The position numbers and the translations under genes are program-made. From positions 2,418,001 through 2,482,000 of the forward strand of contig JAPYXD010000744.1 in the NCBI GenBank assembly GCA_030998225.1: 64,000 nucleotides of DNA, given 5' to 3'. This document shows positions 49,807 to 62,695 of the stretch, one piece after another; position 1 is the stretch's first letter, and every line of letters starts with the position of its first letter. The notes beneath the pieces are model-generated. The model was given only the letters and a program-made list of their open reading frames with translations, ran no database searches and was not told the origin of the DNA. Origin of the DNA: Diplolepis rosae. Its lineage: Eukaryota; Arthropoda; Insecta; Hymenoptera; Diplolepididae.

Positions 49807-50220
49807 ATGGAAGGGTCTCTAAAATATAAACTAGGTATCTTAAATTTCAGCTCTCAGCTCAAGTTCCATAAGGAAGATGGTTTTCAAGCACCTGGGCAGA
49901 TAAATATAATTTTCAAAATGACGGGATCTCTAAAATATAAACGATGTATCTTAAATGTCACTTCTCAGCTTATGTTCCCTGAGGAAGATGTTTTTCGAGC
50001 ACCTGAGCTACTAAATATAATTTACAAAATGACGAGATCTCTAAAATATAAACGAGGTATCATAGATTTCACTTCTCAGCTTAAGTTCCCTGAGGAAGAT
50101 GTTTTTCAAGCACCTGGACTACTAAATATAATTCTCAAAATGGCGGGATCTCTGAAATATAAACGATGTGTCTTAAATTTCACGTCTCACCTTAAGTTCC
50201 CTGATGAAGATGTTTTTTAA
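49807..50220 (+). repeat. Four-monomer open run with private variants
   Basis: Monomers with ATGGAAGGGTCTC (D-like, CAGCTCTCAGC), GGGCAGATAAATATA, GAGCACCTGAGC and GTCTTAAATTTCACGTCTC make a 137-codon open run. In C2 (57367) the same series has a one-base insertion upstream (CACCTTGGACTAC) and a one-base deletion (GATGTTTTTAAGC), which change where the open frame begins and ends. The frame is thus not protected, which argues against coding. Confidence 0.75.
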
Positions 50221-50754
50221 GCACCTGGACTACTAGATATAATTTTCGAAATGACGGGATCTGTAAAATATGAACAAGGTATCTTAGATTTCACTTCTCA
50301 GCTTAAGTTCCCTGAGGAAGATGTTTTTCAAGCACCTGGGCTACTAGACATTATTTTCAAAATGACAGGATCTCTATAATATAAACTAGGTATCTTAAAT
50401 TTCAGTTCTCAGCTCTAGTTTCATAAGGAAGGTGGTTTTTAAGCACCTGGAATACTAAATATAATTCTCAAAATGACGGGATCTCTAAAATATAAACTAG
50501 GTATCATAGATTTCACTTCTCAGCTTAAGTTCCCTGAGGAAGATGTTTTTTCAGCACCGGGTCTACTAAATATGATTCTCAAAACGACGGGATCTGTAAA
50601 ATATGAACGAGGTATCTGAATTTTCAGTTTTCAGCTTATGTTCCCTGAGGAAGATGTTTTTCAACACCTGGGCTACTAAATATAATTTTCAAAATGACGG
50701 GATCTCTAAAATATAAACAAGGTATCTTAAATTTCACTACTCAGGGTAACTTCC

Positions 50755-50879
50755 ACGAGGAATGTGTATTTTAGGCCCTTGGACCACAAGATATAATTTT
50801 AAAAACACAGGATCTCTAAAATATAAACTAGGTATCTTAAGTTTCAGTTCTCCGCTCAAGTTCTATAAGGAAGATGGTT
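50755..50879 (+). repeat. Highly diverged monomer pair (TTAGGCCCTTGGACCACAAG)
   Basis: CAGGGTAACTTCCACGAGG, GTATTTTAGGCCCTTGG, AAAAACACAGG, CTCCGCTCAAGTTCTATAAG: one of the least typical stretches in the window. It occurs four times, at 50774, 52214, 58220 and 59660 (position of GGCCCTTGG), with steps of 1440, 6006 and 1440 bp. 1440 is 13 monomers less three bases, explained by the 2-bp loss in AAAAACACAGG and the 1-bp loss in CAACACCTGG inside the unit. Confidence 0.85.
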
Positions 50880-51358
50880 TTTAAGCACCTGGACTACTAG
50901 ATATAATTTTCAAAATGACGGGATCTGTAAAATATAAACGATGTATCTTAAATTTCACTTCTCAGCTTAAGTTCCCTGAGGAAGATGTTTTTCAAGCACC
51001 TGGGCTACTAAATATAATTTTCAAAATGGCGGGATCTCTAAAATATAAACGATGTATCTTAAATGTCAATTCTCAGCTTATGTTCCCTGAGGAAGATGTT
51101 TTTTAAGCACCCGGACAACTAGATATAATTTTCAAAATGACGGGATCTGTAAAATATGAACAAGGTATCTCAATTTTCAGTTCTCAGCTTAAGTTCCCTG
51201 AAGGAGATGTTTTTCAAGCACCTTGGCTACTAGATATAATTTTCAAAATGACGGGTTCTATAAAATATAAACTAGGTATCTTAAATTTCACTTCTCAGCT
51301 TAAGTTCCATAAGGAAGATGGTTTTTAAGCACCTGGAATACTAAATATAATTTTCAAA

Positions 51359-51661
51359 ATGACGGGATCTCTAAAATATAAACGATGTATCTTAAATTTC
51401 ACTTCTCAGCTTAAGTTCCCTGAGGAAGATGTTTTTCAAGCACCTGGGCTACTAAATATAATTTTCAAAATGGCGGGATCTCTAAAATATAAACGATGTA
51501 TCTTAAATTTCACTTCTCAGCTTAAGTTCCCTGAGGAAGATGTTTTTCAAGCACCTGGGCTACTAAATATAATTTTCAAAATGGCGGGATCTCTAAAATA
51601 TAAACGATGTATCTTAAATTTCACTTCTCAGCTTAAGTTCCCTGATGAAGATGTTTTTTAA
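51359..51661 (+). repeat. Three-monomer A run in C1
   Basis: Three A-type monomers ending CCTGATGAAGATGTTTTTTAA, followed at once by the V motif (51686). The C2 equivalent is at 58805, where the first monomer has CAGCTTATGTTCC and the third ATCTTAATTTTC. Confidence 0.8.
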
Positions 51662-53219
51662 GCACCTGGACTACTAGATATAATTTTCGAAATGACGGGA
51701 TCTGTAAAATATGAACAAGGTATCTTAAATTTCACTTCTCAGCTTAAGTTCCCTGAGGAAGATGTTTTTCAAGCACCTGGGCTACTAGACATAATTTTCA
51801 AAATGACAGGATCTCTATAATATAAACTAGGTATCTTAAATTTCAGTTCTCAGCTCAAGTTTCATAAGGAAGGTGGTTTTTAAGCGACAGGAATACTAAA
51901 TATAATTTACAAAATGACGGGTTCTCTAAAATATAAACTAGGTATCTTAAATTTCACTTCTCAGCTTAAGTTCCGTGAGGAAGATGTTTTTTAAGCACCT
52001 GGACTACTAGATATGATTCTCAAAATGACGGGATCTGAAAATATGAAAAAGTAATCTGAGTTTTCATTTATCAGCTTATGTTCCCTGAGGAAGATGTTTT
52101 TCAACACCTGGGCTACTAAATATAATTTTCAAAATGACGGGAACGCAAAAATATAAACAAGGTATCTTAAATTTCACTTCTCAGCGTAAATTACACGAGG
52201 AATGTGTATTTTAGGCCCTTGGACCACAAGATATAATTTTAAAAACACAGGATCTCTAAAATATAAACTAGGTATCTTAAGTTTCAGTTCTCCGCTCAAG
52301 TTCTATAAGGAAGATGGTTTTTAAGCACCTGGACTACTAGATATAATTTTCAAAATGACGGGATCTGTAAAATATGAACAAGGTATCTGAATTTTCAGTT
52401 CTCAGCTTAAGTTCCCTGAGGAAGATGTTTTTTAAGCACCTGGACTACTAGATATAATTTTCGAAATGACGGGATCTGTAAAATATGAACAAGGTATCTT
52501 AAATTTCACTTCTCAGCTTAAGTTCCCTGAGGAAGATGTTTTTCAAGCACCTGGGCTACTAAATATAATTTCCAAAATGGCGGGATCTCTAAAATATAAA
52601 CGATGTATCTTAAATTTCACTTCTCAGCTTAAGTTCCATAAGGAAGATGGTTTTTAAGCACCTGGAATACTAAATATAATTTACAAAATGACTGGATCTC
52701 TAAAATATAAACGAGGTATCTTAAATTCCACTTCTCAGCTTAAGTTCCCTGATGAAGATGTTTTTTAAGCACCTGGACTACTAAATATAATTTTCAAAAT
52801 GGCGGGATCTCTAAAATATAAACGATGTATCTTAAATTTCACTTCTCAGCTTAAGTTCCCTGAGGAAGTTGTTTTTTAAGCACCTGGACTACTAGATATA
52901 ATTTTCAAAATGACGAGATCTGTAAAATATGATCAAGGTATCTGAATTTTCAGTTCTCAGCGTAAGTTCCCTGAGGAAGATGTTTTTCAAGCACCTGGGC
53001 TACTAGATATAATTTTCCAAATGACAGGATCTCTAAAATATAAACTAGGTATCTTAAATTTCAGTTCTCAGCTCAAGTTACATAAGGAAGATGGTTTTTA
53101 AGCACCTGGAATACTAAATATAATTTACAAAATGACGTGATCTCTAAAATATAAACGAGGTATCATAGATTTCACTTCTCAGCTTAAGTTCCCTGAGGAA
53201 GATGTTTTTTATGCACCTG

Positions 53220-53400
53220 GACTACTAAATATAATTCTCTAAATGTCGGGATCTGTAAAATATTAACAATGTATCTTAATTTTCACTTTTCAGCTTATGT
53301 TCCCTGAGGAAGATGTTTTTTAAGCACCTGGACTACTAGATATAATTTTTATAATTACTGGATCTGTAAAATATGAACAATTTATCTTAAATTTCACTTC
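53220..53400 (+). repeat. Diverged monomers in C1
   Basis: ATTCTCTAAATGTCGGG, AATATTAACAATGTATC, then ATAATTTTTATAATTACTGG and GAACAATTTATC. The matching place in C2 (60680-60830) instead has GATCTAATTTTCGAAATAAC and GAACAAGATATC, so both copies have drifted here independently while neighbouring monomers stayed alike. Confidence 0.7.
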
Positions 53401-53785
53401 TCAACTTAAGTTCCCTGAGGAAGATGTTTTTCAAGCACCTGGGCTACTAAATATAATTTTAAAAATGGCGGGATCTCTAAAATATAAACGATGTATCTTA
53501 AATTTCACTTCTCAGCTTAAGTTCCCTGAGGAAGATCTTTTTCAAGCACCTTGGCTATAAAAAATATAATTTTCAAAATGGCGGGATCTCTAAAATATAA
53601 ACGATGTATCTTAAATTTCACTTCTCAGCTTAAGTTCCCTGAGGAAGATGTTTTTTAAGCACCTGGACTACTAGATATAATTTTCAAAATGACGGGATCT
53701 GTAAAATATGAACAAGGTATCTGAATTTTCAGTTCTCAGCTTAAGTTCCCTGAAGGAGATGTCTTTCAAGCACCTGGGCTACTAG

Positions 53786-53803
53786 ATGTTGACGGGATCT
53801 GTA
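53786..53803 (+). repeat. J junction monomer, copy 4
   Basis: J followed by A, A (TAA), B and D (D at +351), the same J-A-B-D module as at 8559, 61232 and 62678. Confidence 0.88.
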
Positions 53804-55232
53804 ATGGCGGGATCTCTAAAATATAAACGATGTATCTTAAATTTCACTTCTCAGCTTAAGTTCCCTGAGGAAGATGTTTTTCAAGCACCTGGGCTACTAA
53901 ATATAATTTTCAAAATGGCGGGATCTCTAAAATATAAACGATGTATCTTAAATTTCACTTCTCAGCTTAAGTTCCCTGAGGAAGATGTTTTTTAAGCACC
54001 TGGACTACTAGATATAATTTTCAAAATGACGGGATCTGTAAAATATGAACAAGGTATCTGAATTTTCAGTTCTCAGCTTAAGTTCCCTGAAGGAGATGTT
54101 TTTCAAGCACCTGGGCTACTAGATATAATTTTCAAAATGACAGGATCTCTAAAATATAAACTAGGTATCTTAAATTTCAGTTCTCAGCTCAAGTTACATA
54201 AGGAAGATGGTTTTTAAGCACCTGGAATACTAAATATAATTTACAAAATGACGTGATCTCTAAAATAAAAACGATGTATCTTAAATTTCACTTCTCAGCT
54301 TAAGTTCCCTGAGGAAGATGTTTTTTAAGTACCTGGACTACTAGATATAATTTTCAAAATGACGGGATCTGTAAAATATGAACAAGGTATCTGAATTTTC
54401 AGTTCTCAGCTTAAGTTCCCTGAAGGAGATGTTTTTCAAGCACCTGGGCTACTAGATATAATTTTCAAAATGGCGGGATCTCTAAAATATAAACGAGGTA
54501 TCTTAAATTTCAGTTCTCAGCTCAAGTTACATAAGGAAGATGGTTTTTAAGCACCTGGAATACTAAATATAATTTACAAAATGACGTGATCTCTAAAATA
54601 TAAACGAGGTATCATAGATTTCACTTCTCAGCTTAAGTTCCCTGAGGAAGATGTTTTTTATGCACCTGGACTACTAAATATAATTCTCTAAATGACGGGA
54701 TCTGTAAAATATGAACAAGTTATCTGAATTTTCAGTTTTCAGCTTATGTTCCCTGTGGAAGATATTTTTTAAGCACCTGGACTACTAGATATAATTTTCA
54801 AAATGACGGGATCTGTAAAATATGAACAAGGTATCTTAAATTTCACTTCTCAACTTAAGTTCCCTGAGGAAGATGTTTTTCAAGCACCTGGGCTACTAAA
54901 TATAATTTTAAAAATGGCGGGATCTCTAAAATATAAACGATGTATCTTAAATTTCACTTCTCAGCTTAAGTTCCCTGATGAAGATGTTTTTCAAGCACCT
55001 GGGCTACTAAATATAATTTTCAAAATGGCGGGATCTCTAAAATATAAACGATGTATCTTAAATTTCACTTCTCAGCTTAAGTTCCCTGAGGAAGATGTTT
55101 TTTAAGCACCTGGACTACTAGATATAATTTTCAAAATGACGGGATCTGTAAAATATGAACAAGGTATCTGAATTTTCAGTTCTCAGCTTAAGTTCCCTGA
55201 AGGAGATGTCTTTCAAGCACCTGGGCTACTAG

Positions 55233-55250
55233 ATGTTGACGGGATCTGTA
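55233..55250 (+). repeat. J junction monomer, copy 5
   Basis: 1447 bp after copy 4, equal to 12 x 111 plus one 115-bp J monomer. Here only one A monomer follows and already ends in TAA, so no long open run is formed. Confidence 0.87.
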
Positions 55251-56013
55251 ATGGCGGGATCTCTAAAATATAAACGATGTATCTTAAATTTCACTTCTCA
55301 GCTTAAGTTCCCTGAGGAAGATGTTTTTTAAGCACCTGGACTACTAGATATAATTTTCAAAATGACGGGATCTCTAAAATATAAACGAGGTATCATAGAT
55401 TTCACTTCTCAGCTTAAGTTCCCTGAGGAAGATGTTTTTTAAGCACCTGGACTACTAAATATAATTCTCAAAATGACGGGATCTGTAAAATATGAACAAG
55501 TTATCTGAATTTTCAGTTTTCAGCTAAAGTTCCCTGAGGAAGATGTTTTTTAAGCACCTGGGATACTAAAAATAATTTTCAAAATGACTGGATCTGTAAA
55601 CTATGAACAAGGTATCTTAAATTTCACTTCTCAACTTAAGTTCCCTGAGGAAGATGTTTTTCAAGCACCTGGGCTACTAAATATAATTTTAAAAATGGCG
55701 GGATCTCTAAAATATAAACGATGTATCTTAAATTTCACTTCTCAGCTTAAGTTCCCTGAGGAAGATGTTTTTCAAGCACCTGGGCTACTAAATATAATTT
55801 TCAAAATGGCGGGATCTCTAAAATATAAACGATGTATCTTAAATTTCACTTCTCAGCTTAAGTTCCCTGAGGAAGATGTTTTTTAAGCACCTGGACTACT
55901 AGATATAATTTTCAAAATGACGGGATCTGTAAAATATGAACAAGGTATCTGAATTTTCAGTTCTCAGCTTAAGTTCCCTGAAGGAGATGTCTTTCAAGCA
56001 CCTGGGCTACTAG
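55233..56013 (+). repeat. Short J-to-J sub-unit (781 bp) absent from C2
   Basis: The distance between J copies 5 and 6 is 781 bp, that is six monomers plus one 115-bp J monomer. C2 has no such terminal piece: C1 is 893 bp longer than C2, which equals this 781 bp plus one monomer (111) plus one base. It contains V-like GGATCTGTAAACTATGAAC (55584) and two A monomers. Confidence 0.8.
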
Positions 56014-56031
56014 ATGTTGACGGGATCTGTA
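56014..56031 (+). repeat. J junction monomer, copy 6 (opens C2)
   Basis: Same as copy 3, including the following A monomer ending GAATGTGTATTTTAAGC. Confidence 0.88.
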
Positions 56032-59000
56032 ATGGCGGGATCTCTAAAATATAAACGATGTATCTTAAATTTCACTTCTCAGCTTAAGTTCCCTGAGGAA
56101 GATGTTTTTCAAGCACCTGGGCTACTAAATATAATTTTCAAAATGGCGGGATCTCTAAAATATAAACGATGTATCTTAAATTTCACTTCTCAGCTTAAGT
56201 TCCCTGAGGAATGTGTATTTTAAGCACCTGGACTACTAGATGTAATTTTCAAAATGACGGGATCTGTAAAATATGAACAAGGTATCTGAATTTTCAGTTT
56301 TCAGCTTAAGTTCCCTGAAGGAGATGTTTTTCAAGCACCTGGGCTACTAGATATAACTTTCAAAATGACGGGTTCTATAAAATATAAACTAGGTATCTTA
56401 AATTTCACTTCTCAGCTTAAGTTCCCTGAGGAAGATGTTTTTTAAGCACCTGGACTACTAAATATAATTCTCAAAATGACGGGATCTGCAAAATATGAAC
56501 AAGTTATCTGAATTTTCAGTTTTCAGCTTATGTTCCCTGAGGAAGATGTTTTTTAAGCACCTGGAATACTAAATATAATTTACAAAATGACGAGATCTCT
56601 AAAATATAAACGAGGTATCATAGATTTCACTTCTCAGCTTAAGTTCCCTGAGGAAGATGTTTTTTAAGCACCTGGACTACTAAATATAATTCTCAAAATG
56701 ACGGGATCTGTAAAATATGAACAAGTTATCTGAATTTTCAGTTTTCAGCTTATGTTCCCTGAGGAAGATGTTTTTTAAGCACCTGGACTACTAGATATAA
56801 TTTTCAAAATGACGGGATCTGTAAAATATGAACAAGTTATCTGAATTTTCAGTTTTCAGCTAAAGTTCCCTGATGAAGATGTTTTTTAAGCACCTGGACT
56901 ACTAGATATAATTTTCGAAATGACGGGATCTGTAAAATATGAACAAGGTATCTTAAATTTCACTTCTCAGCTTAAGTTCCCTGAGGAAGATGTTTTTCAA
57001 GCACCTGGGCTACTAAATATAATTTCCAAAATGGCGGGATCTCTAAAATATAAACTATGTATCTTAAATTTCACTTCTCAGCTTAAGTTCCCTGAGGAAG
57101 ATGTTTTTCAAGCACCTGGGCTACTAAATATAATTTTCAAAATGGCGGGATCTCTAAAATATAAACGATGTATCTTAAATGTCACTTCTCAGCTTATGTT
57201 CCCTGAGGAAGATGTTTTTTAAGCACCCGGACAACTAGATATAATTTTCAAAATGACGGGATCTGTAAAATATGAACAAGTTATCTCAATTTTCAGTTCT
57301 CAGCTTAAGTTCCCTGAAGGAGATGTTTTTCAAGCACCTTGGACTACTAGATATAATTTTCAAAATGGAAGGGTCTCTAAAATATAAACTAGGTATCTTA
57401 AATTTCAGCTCTCAGCTCAAGTTCCATAAGGAAGATGGTTTTCAAGCACCTGGGCAGATAAATATAATTTTCAAAATGACGGGATCTCTAAAATATAAAC
57501 GATGTATCTTAAATTTCACTTCTCAGCTTATGTTCCCTGAGGAAGATGTTTTTCAAGCACCTGGGCTACTAAATATAATTTACAAAATGACGAGATCTCT
57601 AAAATATAAACGAGGTATCATAGATTTCACTTCTCAGCTTAAGTTCCCTGAGGAAGATGTTTTTAAGCACCTGGACTACTAAATATAATTCTCAAAATGG
57701 CGGGATCTCTAAAATATAAACTAGGTATCTTAAATTTCACTTCTCAGCTTAAGTTCCCTGATGAAGATGTTTTTCAAGCACCTGGGCTACTAAATATAAT
57801 TTTCAAAATGACAGGATCTCTAAAATATAAACTAGGTATCTTAAATTTCAGTTCTCAGGTCAAGTTTCATAAGGAAGATGGTTTTTAAGCACCTGGAATA
57901 CTAAATATAATTTTCAAAATGACGAGATCTCTAAAATATAAACGAGGTATCATAGATTTCACTTCTCAGCTTAAGTTCCCTGAGGAAGATGTTTTTTAAG
58001 CACCAGGACTACTAAATATAATTCTCAAAATGACGGGATCTGTAAAATATGAACAAGTTATCTGAATTTTCAGTTTTCAGCTTATGTTCCCTGAGGAAGA
58101 TGTTTTTCAACACCTGGGCTACTAAATATAATTTTCAAAATGACGGGATCTCTAAAATATAAACAAGGTATCTTAAATTTCACTACTCAGGGTAACTTCC
58201 ACGAGGAATGTGTATTTTAGGCCCTTGGACCACAAGATATAATTTTAAAAACACAGGATCTCTAAAATATAAACTAGGTATCTTAAGTTTCAGTTCTCCG
58301 CTCAAGTTCTATAAGGAAGATGGTTTTTAAGCACCTGGACTACTAGATATAATTTTCAAAATGACGGGATCTGTAAAATATAAACGATGTATCTTAAATT
58401 TCACTTCTCAGCTTAAGTTCCCTGAGGAAGATGTTTTTCAAGCACCTGGGCTACTAAATATAATTTTCAAAATGGCGGGATCTCTAAAATATAAACGATG
58501 TATCTTAAATGTCACTTCTCAGCTTATGTTCCCTGAGGAAGATGTTTTTTAAGCACCCGGACAACTAGATATAATTTTCAAAATGACGGGATCTGTAAAA
58601 TTAGAACAAGGTATCTGAATTTTCAGTTCTCAGCTTAAGTTCCCTGAGGAAGATGTTTTTCAAGCACCTGGGCTACTAGATATAATTTTCAAAATGACGG
58701 GTTCTATAAAATATAAACTAGGTATCTTAAATTTCACTTCTCAGCTTAAGTTCCATAAGGAAGATGGTTTTTAAGCACCTGGAATACTAAATATAATTTT
58801 CAAAATGACGGGATCTCTAAAATATAAACGATGTATCTTAAATTTCACTTCTCAGCTTATGTTCCCTGAGGAAGATGTTTTTCAAGCACCTGGGCTACTA
58901 AATATAATTTTCAAAATGGCGGGATCTCTAAAATATAAACGATGTATCTTAAATTTCACTTCTCAGCTTAAGTTCCCTGAGGAAGATGTTTTTCAAGCAC

Positions 59001-61231
59001 CTGGGCTACTAAATATAATTTTCAAAATGACGGGATCTCTAAAATATAAACGATGTATCTTAATTTTCACTTCTCAGCTTAAGTTCCCTGATGAAGATGT
59101 TTTTTAAGCACCTGGACTACTAGATATAATTTTCGAAATGACGGGATCTGTAAAATATGAACAAGGTATCTTAGATTTCACTTCTCAGCTTAAGTTCCCT
59201 GAGGAAGATGTTTTTCAAGCACCTGGGCTACTAGACATTATTTTCAAAATGACAGGATCTCTATAATATAAACTAGGTATCTTAAATTTCAGTTCTCAGC
59301 TCTAGTTTCATAAGGAAGGTGGTTTTTAAGCACCTGGAATACTAAATATAATTTTCAAAATGACGGGTTCTCTAAAATATAAACTAGGTATCTTAAATTT
59401 CACTTCTCAGCTTAAGTTCCGTGAGGAAGATGTTTTTTAAGCACCTGGACTACTAGATATGATTCTCAAAATGACGGGATCTGAAAATATGAAAAAGTAA
59501 TCTGAATTTTCAGTTTTCAGCTTATGTTCCCTGAGGAAGATGTTTTTCAACACCTGGGCTACTAAATATAATTTTCAAAATGACGGGATCTCTAAAATAT
59601 AAACAAGGTATCTTAAATTTCACTTCTCAGGGTAACTTCCACGAGGAATGTGTATTTTAGGCCCTTGGACCACAAGATATAATTTTAAAAACACAGGATC
59701 TCTAAAATATAAACTAGGTATCTTAAGTTTCAGTTCTCCGCTCAAGTTCTATAAGGAAGATGGTTTTTAAGCACCTGGACTACTAGATATAATTTTCAAA
59801 ATGACGGGATCTGTAAAATATGAACAAGGTATCTGAATTTTCAGTTCTCAGCTTAAGTTCCCTGAGGAAGATGTTTTTTAAGCACCTGGACTACTAGATA
59901 TAATTCTCAAAATGACGGGATCTGTAAAATATGAACAAGGTATCTTAAATTTCACTTCTCAGCTTAAGTTCCCTGAGGAAGATGTTTTTCAAGCACCTGG
60001 GCTACTAAATATAATTTCCAAAATGGCGGGATCTCTAAAATATAAACGATGTATCTTAAATTTCACTTCTCAGCTTAAGTTCCATAAGGAAGATGGTTTT
60101 TAAGCACCTGGAATACTAAATATAATTTACAAAATGACTGGATCTCTAAAATATAAACGAGGTATCTTAAATTCCACTTCTCAGCTTAAGTTCCCTGATG
60201 AAGATGTTTTTTAAGCACCTGGACTACTAAATATAATTTTCAAAATGGCGGGATCTCTAAAATATAAACGATGTATCTTAAATTTCACTTCTCAGCTTAA
60301 GTTCCCTGAGGAATGTGTATTTTAAGCACCTGGACTACTAGATATAATTTTCAAAATGACGAGATCTGTAAAATATGATCAAGGTATCTGAATTTTCAGT
60401 TCTCAGCGTAAGTTCCCTGAGGAGGATGTTTTTCTAGCACCTGGGCTACTAGATATAATTTTCCAAATGACAGGATCTCTAAAATATAAACTAGGTATCT
60501 TAAATTTCAGTTCTCAGCTCAAGTTACATAAGGAAGATGGTTTTTAAGCACCTGGAATACTAAATATAATTTACAAAATGACGTGATCTCTAAAATATAA
60601 ACGAGGTATCATAGATTTCACTTCTCAGCTTAAGTTCCCTGAGGAAGATGTTTTTTAAGCACCTGGACTACTAGATCTAATTTTCGAAATAACGGGATCT
60701 GTAAAATATGAACAAGTTATCTGAATTTTCAGTTTTCAGCTTATGTTCCCTGTGGAAGATGTTTTTTAAGCACCTGGACTACTAGATATAATTTTCAAAA
60801 TGACGGGATCTGTAAAATATGAACAAGATATCTTAAATTTCACTTCTCAACTTAAGTTCCCTGAGGAAGATGTTTTTCAAGCACCTGGGCTACTAAATAT
60901 AATTTTAAAAATGGCGGGATCTCTAAAATATAAACGATGTATCTTAAATTTCACTTCTCAGCTTAAGTTCCCTGAGGAAGATCTTTTTCAAGCACCTTGG
61001 CTATAAAAAATATAATTTTCAAAATGGCGGGATCTCTAAAATATAAACGATGTATCTTAAATTTCACTTCTCAGCTTAAGTTCCCTGAGGAAGATGTTTT
61101 TTAAGCACCTGGACTACTAGATATAATTTTCAAAATGACGGGATCTGTAAAATATGAACAAGGTATCTGAATTTTCAGTTCTCAGCTTAAGTTCCCTGAA
61201 GGAGATGTCTTTCAAGCACCTGGGCTACTAG

Positions 61232-61249
61232 ATGTTGACGGGATCTGTA
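61232..61249 (+). repeat. J junction monomer, copy 7
   Basis: Counterpart of copy 4, 7446 bp downstream, with the same J-A-B-D module and the unusual AAAATAAAAACGATG monomer afterwards (54259 and 61704). Confidence 0.88.
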
Positions 61250-62677
61250 ATGGCGGGATCTCTAAAATATAAACGATGTATCTTAAATTTCACTTCTCAG
61301 CTTAAGTTCCCTGAGGAAGATGTTTTTCAAGCACCTGGGCTACTAAATATAATTTTCAAAATGGCGGGATCTCTAAAATATAAACGATGTATCTTAAATT
61401 TCACTTCTCAGCTTAAGTTCCCTGAGGAAGATGTTTTTTAAGCACCTGGACTACTAGATATAATTTTCAAAATGACGGGATCTGTAAAATATGAACAAGG
61501 TATCTGAATTTTCAGTTCTCAGCTTAAGTTCCCTGAAGGAGATGTTTTTCAAGCACCTGGGCTACTAGATATAATTTTCAAAATGACAGGATCTCTAAAA
61601 TATAAACTAGGTATCTTAAATTTCAGTTCTCAGCTCAAGTTACATAAGGAAGATGGTTTTTAAGCACCTGGAATACTAAATATAATTTACAAAATGACGT
61701 GATCTCTAAAATAAAAACGATGTATCTTAAATTTCACTTCTCAGCTTAAGTTCCCTGAGGAAGATGTTTTTTAAGTACCTGGACTACTAGATATAATTTT
61801 CAAAATGACGGGATCTGTAAAATATGAACAAGGTATCTGAATTTTCAGTTCTCAGCTTAAGTTCCCTGAAGGAGATGTTTTTCAAGCACCTGGGCTACTA
61901 GATATAATTTTCAAAATGGCGGGATCTCTAAAATATAAAAGATGTAGCTTCAATTTAAGTTCTCAGCTCAAGTTACATAAGGAAGATGGTTTTTAAGCAC
62001 CTGGAATACTAAATATAATTTACAAAATGACGTGATCTCTAAAATATAAACGAGGTATCATAGATTTCACTTCTCAGCTTAAGTTCCCTGAGGAAGATGT
62101 TTTTTAAGCACCTGGCCTACTAAATATAATTCTCTCAATGACGGGATCTGTAAAATATGAACAAGTTATCTGACTTTTCAGTTTTCAGCTTATGTTCCCT
62201 GTGGAAGATGTTTTTTAAGTACCTGGACTACTAGATATAATTTTCGAAATAACGGGTTCTGTAAAATATGAACAAGGTATCTTAAATTTCACTTCTCAAC
62301 TTAAGTTCCCTGAGGAAGATGTTTTTCAAGCACCTGGGCTACTAAATATAATTTTAAAAATGGCGGGATCTCTAAAATATAAACGATGTATCTTAAATTT
62401 CACTTCTCAGCTTAAGTTCCCTGAGGAAGATGTTTTTCAAACACCTGGGCTACTAAATATAATTTTCAAAATGGCGGAATCTCTAAAATATAAACGACGT
62501 ATCTTAAATTTCACTTCTCAGCTTAAGTTCCCTGAGGAAGATGTTTTTAAGCACCTGGACTACTAGATATAATTTTCAAAATGACGGGATCTGTAAAATA
62601 TGAACGAGGTATCTGAATTTTCAGTTCTCAGCTTAAGTTCCCTGAAGGAGATGTCTTTCAAGCACCTGGGCTACTAG

Positions 62678-62695
62678 ATGTTGACGGGATCTGTA
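62678..62695 (+). repeat. J junction monomer, copy 8
   Basis: 1446 bp after copy 7; the one-base difference from the 1447 bp of C1 comes from a missing T in GATGTTTTTAAGC near 62541. Confidence 0.88.

Larger units (their letters stand above)
48457..56013 (+). repeat. Block C higher-order repeat, copy C1 (7557 bp)
   Basis: It opens with J (48457) and A ending GAATGTGTATTTTAAGC; both recur at 56014, 7557 bp later. Other pairs: V open runs 49363/56920, ATGGAAGGGTCTC 49807/57367, ATGTGTATTTTAGGCCCTTGG 50774/58220 and 52214/59660, J 53786/61232 and 55233/62678. The offset is 7557-7560 before 49.9 kb and 7445-7446 after 50.9 kb, so one monomer was lost from C2 or gained in C1 in between. Internal duplications of 13 monomers (1440 and 1447 bp) are present. 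Confidence 0.88.
56014..62677 (+). repeat. Block C higher-order repeat, copy C2 (6664 bp)
   Basis: It runs from J copy 6 to J copy 8 and follows C1 in order, with the internal J at 61232, the paired TTAGGCCCTTGG monomers at 58220 and 59660, V motifs at 56914, 59132, 60683 and 62243, and the CTATAAAAAATATAA junction near 61002. It lacks the 781-bp end of C1 and one monomer between 57.4 and 58.4 kb. Confidence 0.87.
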
